DNA from: Candidatus Dechloromonas phosphorivorans
Lineage (GTDB): Bacteria > Pseudomonadota > Gammaproteobacteria > Burkholderiales > Rhodocyclaceae
Assembly (NCBI GenBank): GCA_016714975.1
Contig: JADKBR010000017.1
Span: 434,001 to 498,000, forward strand
DNA length: 64,000 nucleotides
Reading direction: 5' to 3'
Shown here in pieces: positions 7,459-15,970 of this stretch. Below the pieces are notes generated by a model. That model did no database searches. It was not told where the DNA came from and saw only the letters and a program-made list of their open reading frames with translations. How positions within the stretch are numbered: position 1 is the first letter of the stretch; each line of letters starts with the position of its first letter. A program made the translations under genes and the position numbers.

Positions 7459-9576
7459 ATGTCAGCAGCGCTTTTTCCCCGCACCCCGCCACTCGCCGAT
7501 GCCGATCCGGCACAGAGTCGTCAGCGGATACTCGACTATTTTCACCGGACATTCGATCGCTACGAGCAGTTGTTCGAGGTTCTGACCTGCGACGAAGCGT
7601 ACTTCGAAAAGCCGATCGCGTTGCGTCACCCGCTGATTTTCTACTTCGGTCACACGGCGACCTTCTTCATCAACAAGTTGCTGCTGGCCGGTCTGCTCAA
7701 GGAACGGATCAATCCCCGTTTCGAGTCGATGTTCGCCGTCGGGGTCGATGAAATGAGCTGGGACGACCTCAACGAGGCGAATTACGACTGGCCGACCGTC
7801 GCCGCGGTCAAGGCCTATCGCGACCGGGTGCGCGTCGCGGTCGACGCGATCATCCGCAACGCGCCGCTGACCCTGCCGATCGACTGGGAGAACCCGTGGT
7901 GGGTGATCGTGATGGGCATCGAACACGAACGGATTCACCTCGAAACCTCGTCGGTCCTGATTCGTCAGCACCGCCTCGACTATGTGCGCCCGCATCCGGC
8001 GTGGGTGCCGTGTGGCGTCTCGGGTGCGCAGCCCGACAACCAGTTGGTGGACATTCCGGCCGGTGACGTGCGTGGCGGCAAGGCGGTTGCGGACGCCAGC
8101 TATGGCTGGGACAACGAATACGGGGAACACCACGCGGCCGTGCGCGCCTTCAAGGCGGCGCGTTATCTGGTTTCCAACGGGGAGTTTCTGCCCTTCGTCG
8201 AGGCCGGGGGCTACGAGGATGACAGCCTGTGGCTTGAGGAAGGCAAGGCCTGGAAACAATTCGCCAGGGCACACCATCCGACATTCTGGCGCCTTGAGCC
8301 CGAGGGCTGGCAGTTGCGTCTGCTGACGCAGGTCGTCGACATGCCCTGGGACTGGCCGGTCGAGACCAATTTCCACGAGGCCAGCGCCTTCTGTAGGTGG
8401 AAGGCGCGGACCAGCGACGCGGCAGTCCGCCTGCCGAGCGAGGACGAGTGGCATCGCCTGCTCGCGGTGTCCGGGCTGGGCGAGTTGCCCGACGCAGCGC
8501 CGGCGGCCGCCAATATCCACCTTGACCATTGGGCGTCGTCGTGCCCGGTCAATACCTTTGCCCACGGGCCCTTGTTCGATGTGGTCGGCAACGTCTGGCA
8601 ATGGACCGAAACGCCAATCCATCCGTTCGACGGCTTCCGGGTGCACCCGATCTACGACGATTTCACGACGCCAACCTTCGACGAGCGCCACAACCTGATC
8701 AAGGGCGGTTCATGGATATCCTGCGGCAACGAGGCCCGGCACGCCGCGCGCTATGCTTTCCGCCGCCACTTCTTCCAGCATGCCGGCTTCCGCTACGTGG
8801 TCGGTGAGCCATTGGCCGCGCGGCCGTTGTCGCAGTACGAAACCGACCGCCTGGTTTCCGAATACGCCGAGTTCCATTACGGCGACGAATACTTCGGTGT
8901 CGGCAATTTTCCGCGCGCCGTCGCCGAACTGGCGATTGCGGCCATGGCCGGAAGGCCGGCGCACAAGGCCCTTGACCTCGGGTGCGCCACCGGTCGGGCA
9001 AGCTTCGAACTGGCCCGGCATTTCGACAAGGTCACCGGTGTCGATTTTTCGGCGCGCTTCATCGGAGTCGGTGTGCAACTCGCAACGCAAGGCAGCCTGC
9101 GGTACACACTGGTCGATGAGGGGGAACTGGTTTCCTACCGCGAACGGCGCCTGTCAGAATTGGGCCTTGAAGCGGTGCGCGACAAGGTCGATTTCGTCCA
9201 GGGCGACGCCTGCAACCTGAAAGCGATTCATGCCGACTACGACCTGATCGTGGCGGCCAACCTGATCGACCGCCTGCGCAGCCCGTGCAAGTTGCTCGAA
9301 ACCATCCATACCAGGATCAGGCCCGGCGGACTGCTGGTGATCACCTCGCCCTATACCTGGCTGGAGGAGCACACGGCGCGCACGGAATGGATCGGCGGTT
9401 TCAAGCAGGACGGCGAGAATTTCACCACGCTCGACGGGCTGAAGGAGATCCTCGGCAAGCATTTTCGCCTGCTCGGCGAACCGCAGGCCGTGCCCTTCGT
9501 GATCCGCGAAACCTGCCGCAAATTCCAGCACACCCTGGCGGAAGCGACGATCTGGGAGCGTGCAGATCGGGGGTAA
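7459..9576 (+). CDS. ovoA: 5-Histidylcysteine sulfoxide synthase / mercaptohistidine methyltransferase (ovothiol synthesis)
   Basis: A 705-aa three-part protein. The N-terminal DinB-like domain supplies iron ligands: FYFGHTATFF (His65) and the HX3HXE motif EHERIHLE (His156, His160). The central formylglycine-generating-enzyme-like domain has WQWTETPIHPF and IKGGSWISCGNEAR. The C-terminal methyltransferase has the SAM motif ALDLGCATG at about residue 503. This fusion is the hallmark of OvoA, which joins cysteine to histidine C5 oxidatively and methylates the imidazole; EgtB proteins usually lack the methyltransferase. The ATG at 7459 is preferred over TTG at 7441. It is monocistronic or follows the nitroreductase by 58 bp. 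Confidence 0.93.
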   Translation: MSAALFPRTPPLADADPAQSRQRILDYFHRTFDRYEQLFEVLTCDEAYFEKPIALRHPLIFYFGHTATFFINKLLLAGLLKERINPRFESMFAVGVDEMSWDDLNEANYDWPTVAAVKAYRDRVRVAVDAIIRNAPLTLPIDWENPWWVIVMGIEHERIHLETSSVLIRQHRLDYVRPHPAWVPCGVSGAQPDNQLVDIPAGDVRGGKAVADASYGWDNEYGEHHAAVRAFKAARYLVSNGEFLPFVEAGGYEDDSLWLEEGKAWKQFARAHHPTFWRLEPEGWQLRLLTQVVDMPWDWPVETNFHEASAFCRWKARTSDAAVRLPSEDEWHRLLAVSGLGELPDAAPAAANIHLDHWASSCPVNTFAHGPLFDVVGNVWQWTETPIHPFDGFRVHPIYDDFTTPTFDERHNLIKGGSWISCGNEARHAARYAFRRHFFQHAGFRYVVGEPLAARPLSQYETDRLVSEYAEFHYGDEYFGVGNFPRAVAELAIAAMAGRPAHKALDLGCATGRASFELARHFDKVTGVDFSARFIGVGVQLATQGSLRYTLVDEGELVSYRERRLSELGLEAVRDKVDFVQGDACNLKAIHADYDLIVAANLIDRLRSPCKLLETIHTRIRPGGLLVITSPYTWLEEHTARTEWIGGFKQDGENFTTLDGLKEILGKHFRLLGEPQAVPFVIRETCRKFQHTLAEATIWERADRG

Positions 9577-9699
9577 GCGCTCAATGTGTCAGCGCGGCGC
9601 GGCGTGGCTTACCGATTTTATCGTCGGTCGACCAGAATCAGTAGACCGCAGCATTCTCTGTTCGCGACACCGAGATAAGTCTCCCCATTCCATTCGCGA

Positions 9700-10794
9700 C
9701 TACGAGCCGCCAGCGACGAACCTGGCAACAATGTCGCTATGGCGTTGCGGCCAATTGCGCAGCGCCAAGTCGCTGCCGCCGAACAGGCTGCGGAAGAAGG
9801 CGACCGAAAGCTCCTTGGTCGCTGCCTTCACCAGCGCGTTGATCGCCACGCCACCGGTACCGGAACGATCAGTGAACATGCTGTGCGAACCACCTTCGAA
9901 CACTGCCAGTATCTTGCGTGCGCCGGACATGGCCTCATAAACCGCGATGCGGTCCTCGGCGCCCGAGTAGTAACCCGGCACGCGGATGATGTCCTCGGTC
10001 GACGTGATGTGCAGCGTCGGCACCTTGATGTTCGCGACGATTTTCGCCACATCAGGGTCGCCATAGAAGGGTGGCGCCGAAAGCAGGATCGCCGCCTGGA
10101 TTCGCGAGTCGGCCAGGTCGATGACACTGCCGTTGCGCTCGACACGGGCGCCGACAGCCAGCATGATGGTGTTGGCGCCGTAGGAATGGCCGGCGGCAAC
10201 GATGCGCGTGGCGTCAATCCTGTCGCCCAGTTCCGGGTGTGCGAATACCTGATCGAGTGCGAAGCGAAGGTCGCCGACCCGCGCGATTGCTTCGCTGTCC
10301 CGGGCGGCATCCTGCAGACGCCCCACCAGACTGAATACATTGCCGGACCACAGGGAGCGGTCGCTGCCGACGTGTTGCAAGTGGAGGCTGGCGTACCCCT
10401 GACTCGCCCAGTAAGCGCCAAGGTAGCTGTAGCCCAGCCGCGAGCCGCCGATGCCGTGCGAAAAGACGACCAGCGGCAGAGTCCGCGCCTCCCCCGTTTG
10501 AACTGGAAGGTACAGGCGCACCGGCACGGCACGCTGTCGCGCGCTGTCGAACCAGTCGAAATCCTGCGCAATTACCGCAGAAGCATCCGCGTCGACGATC
10601 GCCGTGGCTACAACAGCCGGCGCCGGGTCGGGCGACGGCATCTCCAGACCCTGTGCAGGCAGGCGAGCGGAAGCGAGAAAGAGCACCGCCAACGCTACAC
10701 CTGAGGCAAGGGCCTTACGTGTCCGGCGTCTGCCGGAAAGGTGGCTCAAGCCATCAAGCGTGACGTCCAGCCTAAGAAGATCGAAAAATTTCAT
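9700..10794 (-). CDS. Exported or membrane-anchored alpha/beta hydrolase
   Basis: A 364-aa protein with an N-terminal hydrophobic segment (ALASGVALAVLFLASARLPA, about residues 28-47) after a basic stretch, indicating export. The hydrolase domain shows the oxyanion region PLVVFSHGIGGSRLGYSYL, the nucleophile elbow AAGHSYGANT (Ser), a probable acid in the ITSTEDIIRVPGY region and a His in FEGGSHSMFTD. It resembles platelet-activating-factor acetylhydrolase/dienelactone-hydrolase-like proteins, so esterase activity is likely. No Shine-Dalgarno is obvious. It converges on ovoA with about 120 bp between. Confidence 0.8.
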   Translation of the reverse strand: MKFFDLLRLDVTLDGLSHLSGRRRTRKALASGVALAVLFLASARLPAQGLEMPSPDPAPAVVATAIVDADASAVIAQDFDWFDSARQRAVPVRLYLPVQTGEARTLPLVVFSHGIGGSRLGYSYLGAYWASQGYASLHLQHVGSDRSLWSGNVFSLVGRLQDAARDSEAIARVGDLRFALDQVFAHPELGDRIDATRIVAAGHSYGANTIMLAVGARVERNGSVIDLADSRIQAAILLSAPPFYGDPDVAKIVANIKVPTLHITSTEDIIRVPGYYSGAEDRIAVYEAMSGARKILAVFEGGSHSMFTDRSGTGGVAINALVKAATKELSVAFFRSLFGGSDLALRNWPQRHSDIVARFVAGGS

Positions 10795-11326
10795 TCTTGA
10801 GCAATCACCGGAAGCGGTTACCTAACAGACAACTGACCATTGCAACGGGTTGAAGTTTCACGGTGGTTGAAGCTGAAACGAGAGACGGTCGCGCGAAAAT
10901 CGGGATTGTGTCCCCGGACGTGGTGTCACTCAGAATGCTTGGGCTCGTTGTCCGGCGCCCCAGATTCTGATCGACCACATGATCTCCCTGAAAAAAGAAC
11001 CACCGATTCGCCCCGGGACGCCGGACCCTTGCGTACCGGGAGCGCCACGATGAAAACAGGTTCGCTAGTCGAACAATCTTGACTAACCGAAATAGCAGAT
11101 GACTCCATCAGCGGGGGAAGGAGTTTCCATCAACCGCGCCGAAAGCGGGATGGGCTTGTTGACCGCCAGGTAACTGGCGGCAGAGGACGCATACGGAATA
11201 GGAAGCAGTGGCCGCGTATCGCTTGAGCAGAAGCAATGTGGCGTACTCCGGACGGCTTGGCTGGCGGCGGTCCGATAGTATCTGGAAGCGGGTTCGAATG
11301 ACGTGACCTTCCTTGGAGCCGCGTCG
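10795..11326 (+). other. Intergenic stretch of about 530 bp with no supported gene
   Basis: Short frames occur but none has a recognisable product or a ribosome site. A GGGTTCGAAT motif near 11290 resembles a tRNA T-loop, but no acceptor or anticodon stem can be built around it. It may be upstream sequence of the hydrolase gene plus decayed DNA. Confidence 0.5.
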
Positions 11327-11818
11327 CTAGAACACGCCGAGCACTAGTCCGGTCGCGAGCGCAGCGCCGAGTTCGGCGCAGAGTGCGAGCTCCGGGGCGG
11401 CGATGATCTTGGGTTGCAGGATCGCCTCGGGGGTTTGTGCGTGGGTGCACACGATCAGGGGTTCGGCGACGGGTTTCAGGCGCCATCCGGTCGCAATGCG
11501 GGCAATCTGCCGCGCCGTGCCGCTGCCGTCGCTGCCGGCACAGATCAGGGTCGCATAGGGCCTTCCATTCAACTGGTCGAGCGCCGCGTAGTAAGTCCGG
11601 TCGAAGAAGTCCTTGAGCAGGCCGGACATGGAACCGAGGTATTCCGGCGTTGCGAAGATGTAGCCATCGGCTTCCAGAATATCGTCCGGGCCGGCTGCCG
11701 ACGCATGCAGCAAGCGTGCCCTCAGATCAGGCTCAGTCGCCGCGCCCTCCCTGGCGGCCTGCGCCATCTGCAAGGTGCCGCCGGTCATCGAGTGGTAGAC
11801 GATAAGCAGCGTCTTCAT
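11327..11818 (-). CDS. Flavodoxin-like FMN protein
   Basis: A 163-aa single-domain protein. The N-terminus MKTLLIVYHSMTGGT is a flavodoxin-type FMN phosphate loop, and ADGYIFATPEYLGSMSGLLK plus DFFDRTYYAALDQLNGRPYA match NAD(P)H-dependent oxidoreductases of the flavodoxin/WrbA-like group. Electron donor and partner are unknown. The ATG at 11818 starts the beta-strand directly; the upstream extension is rejected. Confidence 0.8.
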   Translation of the reverse strand: MKTLLIVYHSMTGGTLQMAQAAREGAATEPDLRARLLHASAAGPDDILEADGYIFATPEYLGSMSGLLKDFFDRTYYAALDQLNGRPYATLICAGSDGSGTARQIARIATGWRLKPVAEPLIVCTHAQTPEAILQPKIIAAPELALCAELGAALATGLVLGVF

Positions 11819-11900
11819 GGGCCAGTGCTGGCGACGATGCAATCAGGGTGGTTTGGCCGTGGCGGCCGTCGCTGTTGTCTTGCGGACAGCGCAGCCGCGC

Positions 11901-12317
11901 TCAATACGGCCGCGCCGGGACTGCCTGCCAGCCTTCGGGACACGCCTTGGTGTAAGGGTAGTACATGGCGCTCGACCCGCAGTAGTACCAGGTGCCGGCG
12001 GGATCGGCGGGAGGTGCGACAGCTTCGGGCTGACCGTCGATATAGCCCCCCTGCGGCGCATAGGCTGGTTCGGCATTGTACGGATCCGGCTCGACATTGA
12101 CTGGCCTGCTGCTCTCGGCCAGGATCGCCAGGCCGACAATGGCGCCGAAAATGGCCAGTCCAGCCCACGGCGAGACACTGCTCCCGCCATGATGTCCATA
12201 GCCGCCAGAGCCGCCGTGATATCGATTGCCATCACGGCCGTAGTATCCGCGGTCGGCATGTGCCGGGACCGTTACCAGAGTCAGGGTTGCGATGAATGGG
12301 ACAAGGAGTTTGCGCAT
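11901..12317 (-). CDS. Small exported protein with YYC...CPEGW tail
   Basis: A 138-aa protein with a signal peptide (MRKLLVPFIATLTLVTVPAHA), a Gly/His/Tyr-rich segment, a hydrophobic segment (WAGLAIFGAIVGLAILAES) and a Cys-containing C-terminus WYYCGSSAMYYPYTKACPEGW. The same tail occurs in many small exported proteins of beta- and gammaproteobacteria of unknown function (recalled). The Shine-Dalgarno GGAG precedes the ATG by 6 nt. Function unknown; an envelope location is likely. Confidence 0.7.
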   Translation of the reverse strand: MRKLLVPFIATLTLVTVPAHADRGYYGRDGNRYHGGSGGYGHHGGSSVSPWAGLAIFGAIVGLAILAESSRPVNVEPDPYNAEPAYAPQGGYIDGQPEAVAPPADPAGTWYYCGSSAMYYPYTKACPEGWQAVPARPY

Positions 12318-12476
12318 TTTTTCTCCAATGGCTTCCGCGCCAGTATCTACCAATATTGCGCATGGCGCGCATGTGAGTTGAGCGTTTTGGCGCCCGCCGT
12401 GTCAGTCGCGGCAAGCACGGCACAGCGAGCACAGTCGGGAGGAAGCAAGAAAGTGGACAGAAAATTGTGAATCGGC

Positions 12477-12800
12477 TCAGTGCCGATCCCAGTGGCCGCC
12501 ATGCTGCCGCCAATGCTCGCCATCCCGTTCCCAACGGTAGGGCACCCATCTCTGCCCATGACGCGGCGGTGCCCAATAGCCCGGGCCCCATTCATAGCGC
12601 CCGCCACGCCAGTGCCAGGCGCCGGAAATCCATACATACCCGACCATCGGTGGAGGGCCGTAATACTCGACTCGCGGGGGCGGTGGCGCCACCATGACCG
12701 GCTCCACGTACATTGGCCTGCCGGGCGGTGCAACGATGCAACCGCCAAGCGATAGCGCTATGACGGCGAGCGTTGATCGGAGAAACCAGGATCGATTCAT
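12477..12800 (-). CDS. YXWXXG-repeat lipoprotein
   Basis: A 107-aa putative lipoprotein with lipobox LSLGGC near residue 21, a Pro-rich stretch and aromatic repeats such as YVWISGAWHWRGGRYEW and GYWAPPRHGQRWVPYRWERDG. This Trp/Tyr repeat pattern defines the YXWGXW-repeat family of envelope proteins of unknown function. GAGG lies about 9 nt before the ATG at 12800. It lies next to another small envelope protein on the same strand, about 160 bp away. Confidence 0.75.
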   Translation of the reverse strand: MNRSWFLRSTLAVIALSLGGCIVAPPGRPMYVEPVMVAPPPPRVEYYGPPPMVGYVWISGAWHWRGGRYEWGPGYWAPPRHGQRWVPYRWERDGEHWRQHGGHWDRH

Positions 12801-12941
12801 TGCATCATTCCTCAATTGTGGTGGCCGATTCTAGGCAAAGCGAGGAGCGGACACTGTAACCAGTCGTAAAGACTTGTAACTGCCGTTCCGGTCAGTTACC
12901 AGGCCTGCGTGTCAGTGCCCTCGGGCGCGGCAGGGAGCCGA

Positions 12942-13901
12942 TCAGCAACTTGGGAAATTCTGGAATCCGAGGCCCGGGGTCGGCGCCAGCGACATCCGGC
13001 CGCCGACGATCTCCGGCGCTTGGCCCGTGTCGCTCGCCAGCCAGTCGGCGGTGGCCAGGCCATGGCAGGAATCCGGGGCGATGGCTGTGGCGAGATGGGC
13101 GCAGGCGGTCAGTCCACAGGCGCTTTCCAGGCTCGAGGTGACGATGCACTCGACACCTGCCGCCCGAGCGCGCAGGCCGACTTCGACGCTGCCCAGCAGG
13201 CCGCCGAACCGGCATGGCTTGATGACCAGACGGCGAACCGGAGGTGCCCGCCAGAATCCGCTGTCGATCAGGTGGAGCGATTCGTCGATGGCCAGCGGGA
13301 AGGGAACCGAAGCTTGCAACCGGTGCAGGATCGCACCATCCGGGGCGTGCAAAGGTTCTTCGATGGCGTCGATTGGCAACGCTCGGCAAGCTGCGAGAAA
13401 GCGTTCGGCTTCGGCTATGTCCCAAGCGCCATTGGCGTCGAGACGCAGACCGATACCGGCGGGCAGGGCGGCGCAGAGATGCTGCAGGCCCCCGATCTCG
13501 TCCACCAAGCGGCCAACGCCGACCTTGATCTTGAGTACGCGAAAGCCGGCCGCCAGCGAGGCTTCAATGGCCTCCGGCGTTACCGTGGCAATAGGCCCCA
13601 GCGTGGCGTTGACCGCAACCGACTGAATTGGCGGCCCACCGGCCAGCCAGCAGCCCAGCGGCAACCTGGCGCGCTGGGCGGCAAGATCAAGCAGCGCGCA
13701 TTCCTCGGCCAGATCGCGCGCCGCCGCTTCGTCGATGCCGAATTCCGGTAGTGGCGCGCAATCGCCCCAGCCGGTCAGGCCATCGCTGGTACGCAGTCGG
13801 AGCAGGTGGCCGTGGCGCTCATCAAGCCTGCCCTGGCTCGTCAGCCACGGACGCTTGAGCGGCAGGCAATAGGGCAGCCAGTCTGCCGAAACGACATTCA
13901 C
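12942..13901 (-). CDS. menC: o-Succinylbenzoate synthase
   Basis: A 319-aa enolase-superfamily enzyme that dehydrates SHCHC to o-succinylbenzoate. The barrel shows FRVLKIKVGVG (catalytic Lys pair), GLRLDANGAWDI, IDAIEEPLH and ESACGLTACAHLA, in the right order. The start is taken as GTG at 13901, which overlaps the menB stop (GTGA); the long upstream extension lies inside menB in another frame. Translational coupling with menB is likely. Confidence 0.88.
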   Translation of the reverse strand: MNVVSADWLPYCLPLKRPWLTSQGRLDERHGHLLRLRTSDGLTGWGDCAPLPEFGIDEAAARDLAEECALLDLAAQRARLPLGCWLAGGPPIQSVAVNATLGPIATVTPEAIEASLAAGFRVLKIKVGVGRLVDEIGGLQHLCAALPAGIGLRLDANGAWDIAEAERFLAACRALPIDAIEEPLHAPDGAILHRLQASVPFPLAIDESLHLIDSGFWRAPPVRRLVIKPCRFGGLLGSVEVGLRARAAGVECIVTSSLESACGLTACAHLATAIAPDSCHGLATADWLASDTGQAPEIVGGRMSLAPTPGLGFQNFPSC

Positions 13902-14725
13902 GGGCGCTTGCGGTATTTTCCGAAGTCTGGCGGCCGGCGTTCGAGCCAGGCGTTGCGGCCTTCCTGGCCTTCTTTCGTCATGTAGAACAGTCCGGTGGCG
14001 TTGCCGGCCAGTTCCTGGATACCGGCCAGGCCGTCGGTGTCGGCGTTGAAGCCGGCCTTGATCATGCGCAGCGCCATCGGTGACAGTTCCAGCATCTGGC
14101 GGCACCAGGCAACCGTTTCCGCTTCCAGCTGGTCGATCGGCACGACGGTATTGACCAGGCCCCAGTCGAGGGCGGTGGCGGCGTCGTACTGGCGGCACAG
14201 CAGCCAGATTTCCTTGGCCCGCTTGAGGCCGATGGTGCGCGCCATCAACCCGGCGCCAAGGCCGGCGTCGAAACTGCCGACGCGCGGCCCGGTCTGGCCG
14301 AAGCGGGCGTTGTCGGCGGCGATGGTCAGGTCGCAGACCAGATGCAGGACATGGCCGCCACCGATCGCGTAGCCGGCGACCATCGCCACCACGGGCTTCG
14401 GGCAGCGGCGGATCTGCATCTGCAGGTCGAGCACGTTGAGGTGCGGGGTGCCGCCCTCGTCGATGTAGCCCTCGTCGCCGCGTACCGTCTGGTCGCCGCC
14501 GGAACAGAAGGCTTCGCGGCCGGCACCGGTCAGGATGATGGCGCCGATGCTCTTGTCACGGTGGGCGCCGTGGAAGGCGTCGATCAACTGGCTGACCGTT
14601 TCCGGGCGGAAGGCATTGCGCCGCTCGGGACGGTTGATGGTGATCCGGGCAATGCCTTCGGCGGCATCGAAGAGGATGTCGGAATAGGTGGCCTGGGGCT
14701 GCCAGGCGGGGAGGCGGGCGGACAT
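13898..14725 (-). CDS. menB: 1,4-Dihydroxy-2-naphthoyl-CoA synthase
   Basis: A 275-aa crotonase-family enzyme closing the second ring of menaquinone from o-succinylbenzoyl-CoA. Diagnostic motifs are ITINRPERRNAFRPETV, the MenB-type SGGDQTVRGDEGY, AGYAIGGGHVLHLVCDLTIA and FGQTGPRVGSFDAG. Length is typical. menC follows with overlapping codons. Together with menF and menE some 8 kb away it covers chorismate to DHNA-CoA apart from menD and menH, which are not in the window. Confidence 0.93.
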   Translation of the reverse strand: MSARLPAWQPQATYSDILFDAAEGIARITINRPERRNAFRPETVSQLIDAFHGAHRDKSIGAIILTGAGREAFCSGGDQTVRGDEGYIDEGGTPHLNVLDLQMQIRRCPKPVVAMVAGYAIGGGHVLHLVCDLTIAADNARFGQTGPRVGSFDAGLGAGLMARTIGLKRAKEIWLLCRQYDAATALDWGLVNTVVPIDQLEAETVAWCRQMLELSPMALRMIKAGFNADTDGLAGIQELAGNATGLFYMTKEGQEGRNAWLERRPPDFGKYRKRP

Positions 14726-14855
14726 GGCGGTGGGCAGGGTTGCGGACAGCCTGCGAGTATAGCCGTACCCGCGGCCCGCTGACTTGATGTGGTTGCGCCG
14801 GCTCCGTGTCGAATGCGTTGGTCATTCTCGACCGGCGGCGGGCGCGGGAAGCTTG

Positions 14856-15590
14856 CTACCGGGAGCGGCCTACGAACCCGGGAAGACCGGCAGCCTCGGG
14901 AGAACTGGCCAGATACAGCGCGTAGGCGATTTGATCGTTGTAGTTGCCTAGGTCTTCCCTCTCGATGTCGGCAAGGGTCATCTGCATGCTGTCTTCCTTC
15001 TTGCAGGTCAACTGTTCATCAAAGATCACGCGGGTGCGGAAAAAACTGCCCCACTTGAACTCGGCAAAGATCGCATTGCTGGGGTCTTTGACGTAGCCAA
15101 AGCGCTCCCGCACGACCCATGACAGACTACGGTAAAGGTCGTTGTCGAGGTCTTTCACATGCTTTTTCAGGGTGCCCGGATTGAACGGCCCGGCGCCCAT
15201 GGCGTCGAACGGGTAGACCCAATTGTTGGCGGCCATTTCCCTCCAGAAGCGATTCCCTTCAATCCGACTCCAGTTGCGCGTAACAACGACCGGGACGTCC
15301 ACGTCGCCCTTGGCGCGCCACAGGGATATGGTCAGATGGTGGTGGTCGATCAGGTAGTACTGACCGCCGTTTCCGATGATCACGGGGACAGCGCGCGGCA
15401 GCAGGTAGTTCGCCAACTGGTCGCCGCTTCTATCCTTCATTCCGGCGACCTTGGCGTTGACCTCGTCCATACCTACGGCATTCTGGGTGGGGCAGAGCTT
15501 GCTGAGCTTGAGACGCCCAACTGTGCCTTGCGGGCTGTCGGCTTTGATCTCGGCGAGAAAGCCACATACGTTGTCATTCTTGTTGGCCAT
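14856..15590 (-). CDS. ParB-like (ParBc_2-type) protein
   Basis: A 244-aa protein with the ParB/Srx-like core: RLKLSKLCPTQNAVGMDEV, then YLIDHHHLTISLWRAKGDVD, and a C-terminal segment with FAEFKWGSFFRTRV. This matches my recollection of the 'putative ParB-like nuclease' family rather than true chromosome-partition ParB: there is no helix-turn-helix and no parA nearby. AGGAG lies 7 nt before the ATG. A 7-bp perfect hairpin sits in its leader at 15629-15646. Function unknown. Confidence 0.65.
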   Translation of the reverse strand: MANKNDNVCGFLAEIKADSPQGTVGRLKLSKLCPTQNAVGMDEVNAKVAGMKDRSGDQLANYLLPRAVPVIIGNGGQYYLIDHHHLTISLWRAKGDVDVPVVVTRNWSRIEGNRFWREMAANNWVYPFDAMGAGPFNPGTLKKHVKDLDNDLYRSLSWVVRERFGYVKDPSNAIFAEFKWGSFFRTRVIFDEQLTCKKEDSMQMTLADIEREDLGNYNDQIAYALYLASSPEAAGLPGFVGRSR

Positions 15591-15970
15591 CGGTTACTCC
15601 TGGTTGGTTGGGGCAAAAAAAGGGAGGATGCCTGGGTGTCCAGGCAAAGCACGCCCGTGTCTTGAGCAACGGGTTCTTCACGGTACTAAAGCACGCGGGT
15701 CCGGGATGGCACGCCGGACAGGACAAAGAATCCATTCCTGGCTCGGGCGTGTCAGTGACGAGAGGGCAATGAAACCCAACCGCGCCACGAAAAGTATATG
15801 TTCCTCCAGCGGCCGCGGTCAATCGTTGATCTTGCCAGTGCGCCCTGTGCTGCGGTCAACTGTCCAGAAAGGGCATTTTTCAGCGTTTTCGATGCTGAGT
15901 TGCCGCACCATCGATTTTTTGGGTAAGTTATGGCCGTTCAAACCCGATTGCCCAGCAAAGGAGAGTCACC
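15591..15970 (+). other. Intergenic region with leader hairpin between the ParB-like gene and acuI
   Basis: No gene is supported. A perfect inverted repeat TGCCTGG/CCAGGCA (15629-15635 and 15640-15646, loop 4) lies about 40 nt upstream of the ParB-like start on its transcribed strand. Promoters for both divergent genes should be here, but no clear -35/-10 pair was found. Confidence 0.5.

Noticed and set aside
11280..11310. tRNA-like T-loop GGGTTCGAAT
   Set aside because: No matching T-stem, acceptor or anticodon arm can be formed.
12942..14198. 418-codon version of menC
   Set aside because: The first 99 codons run opposite no conserved sequence and lie within menB in another frame; GTG 13901 overlaps the menB stop.
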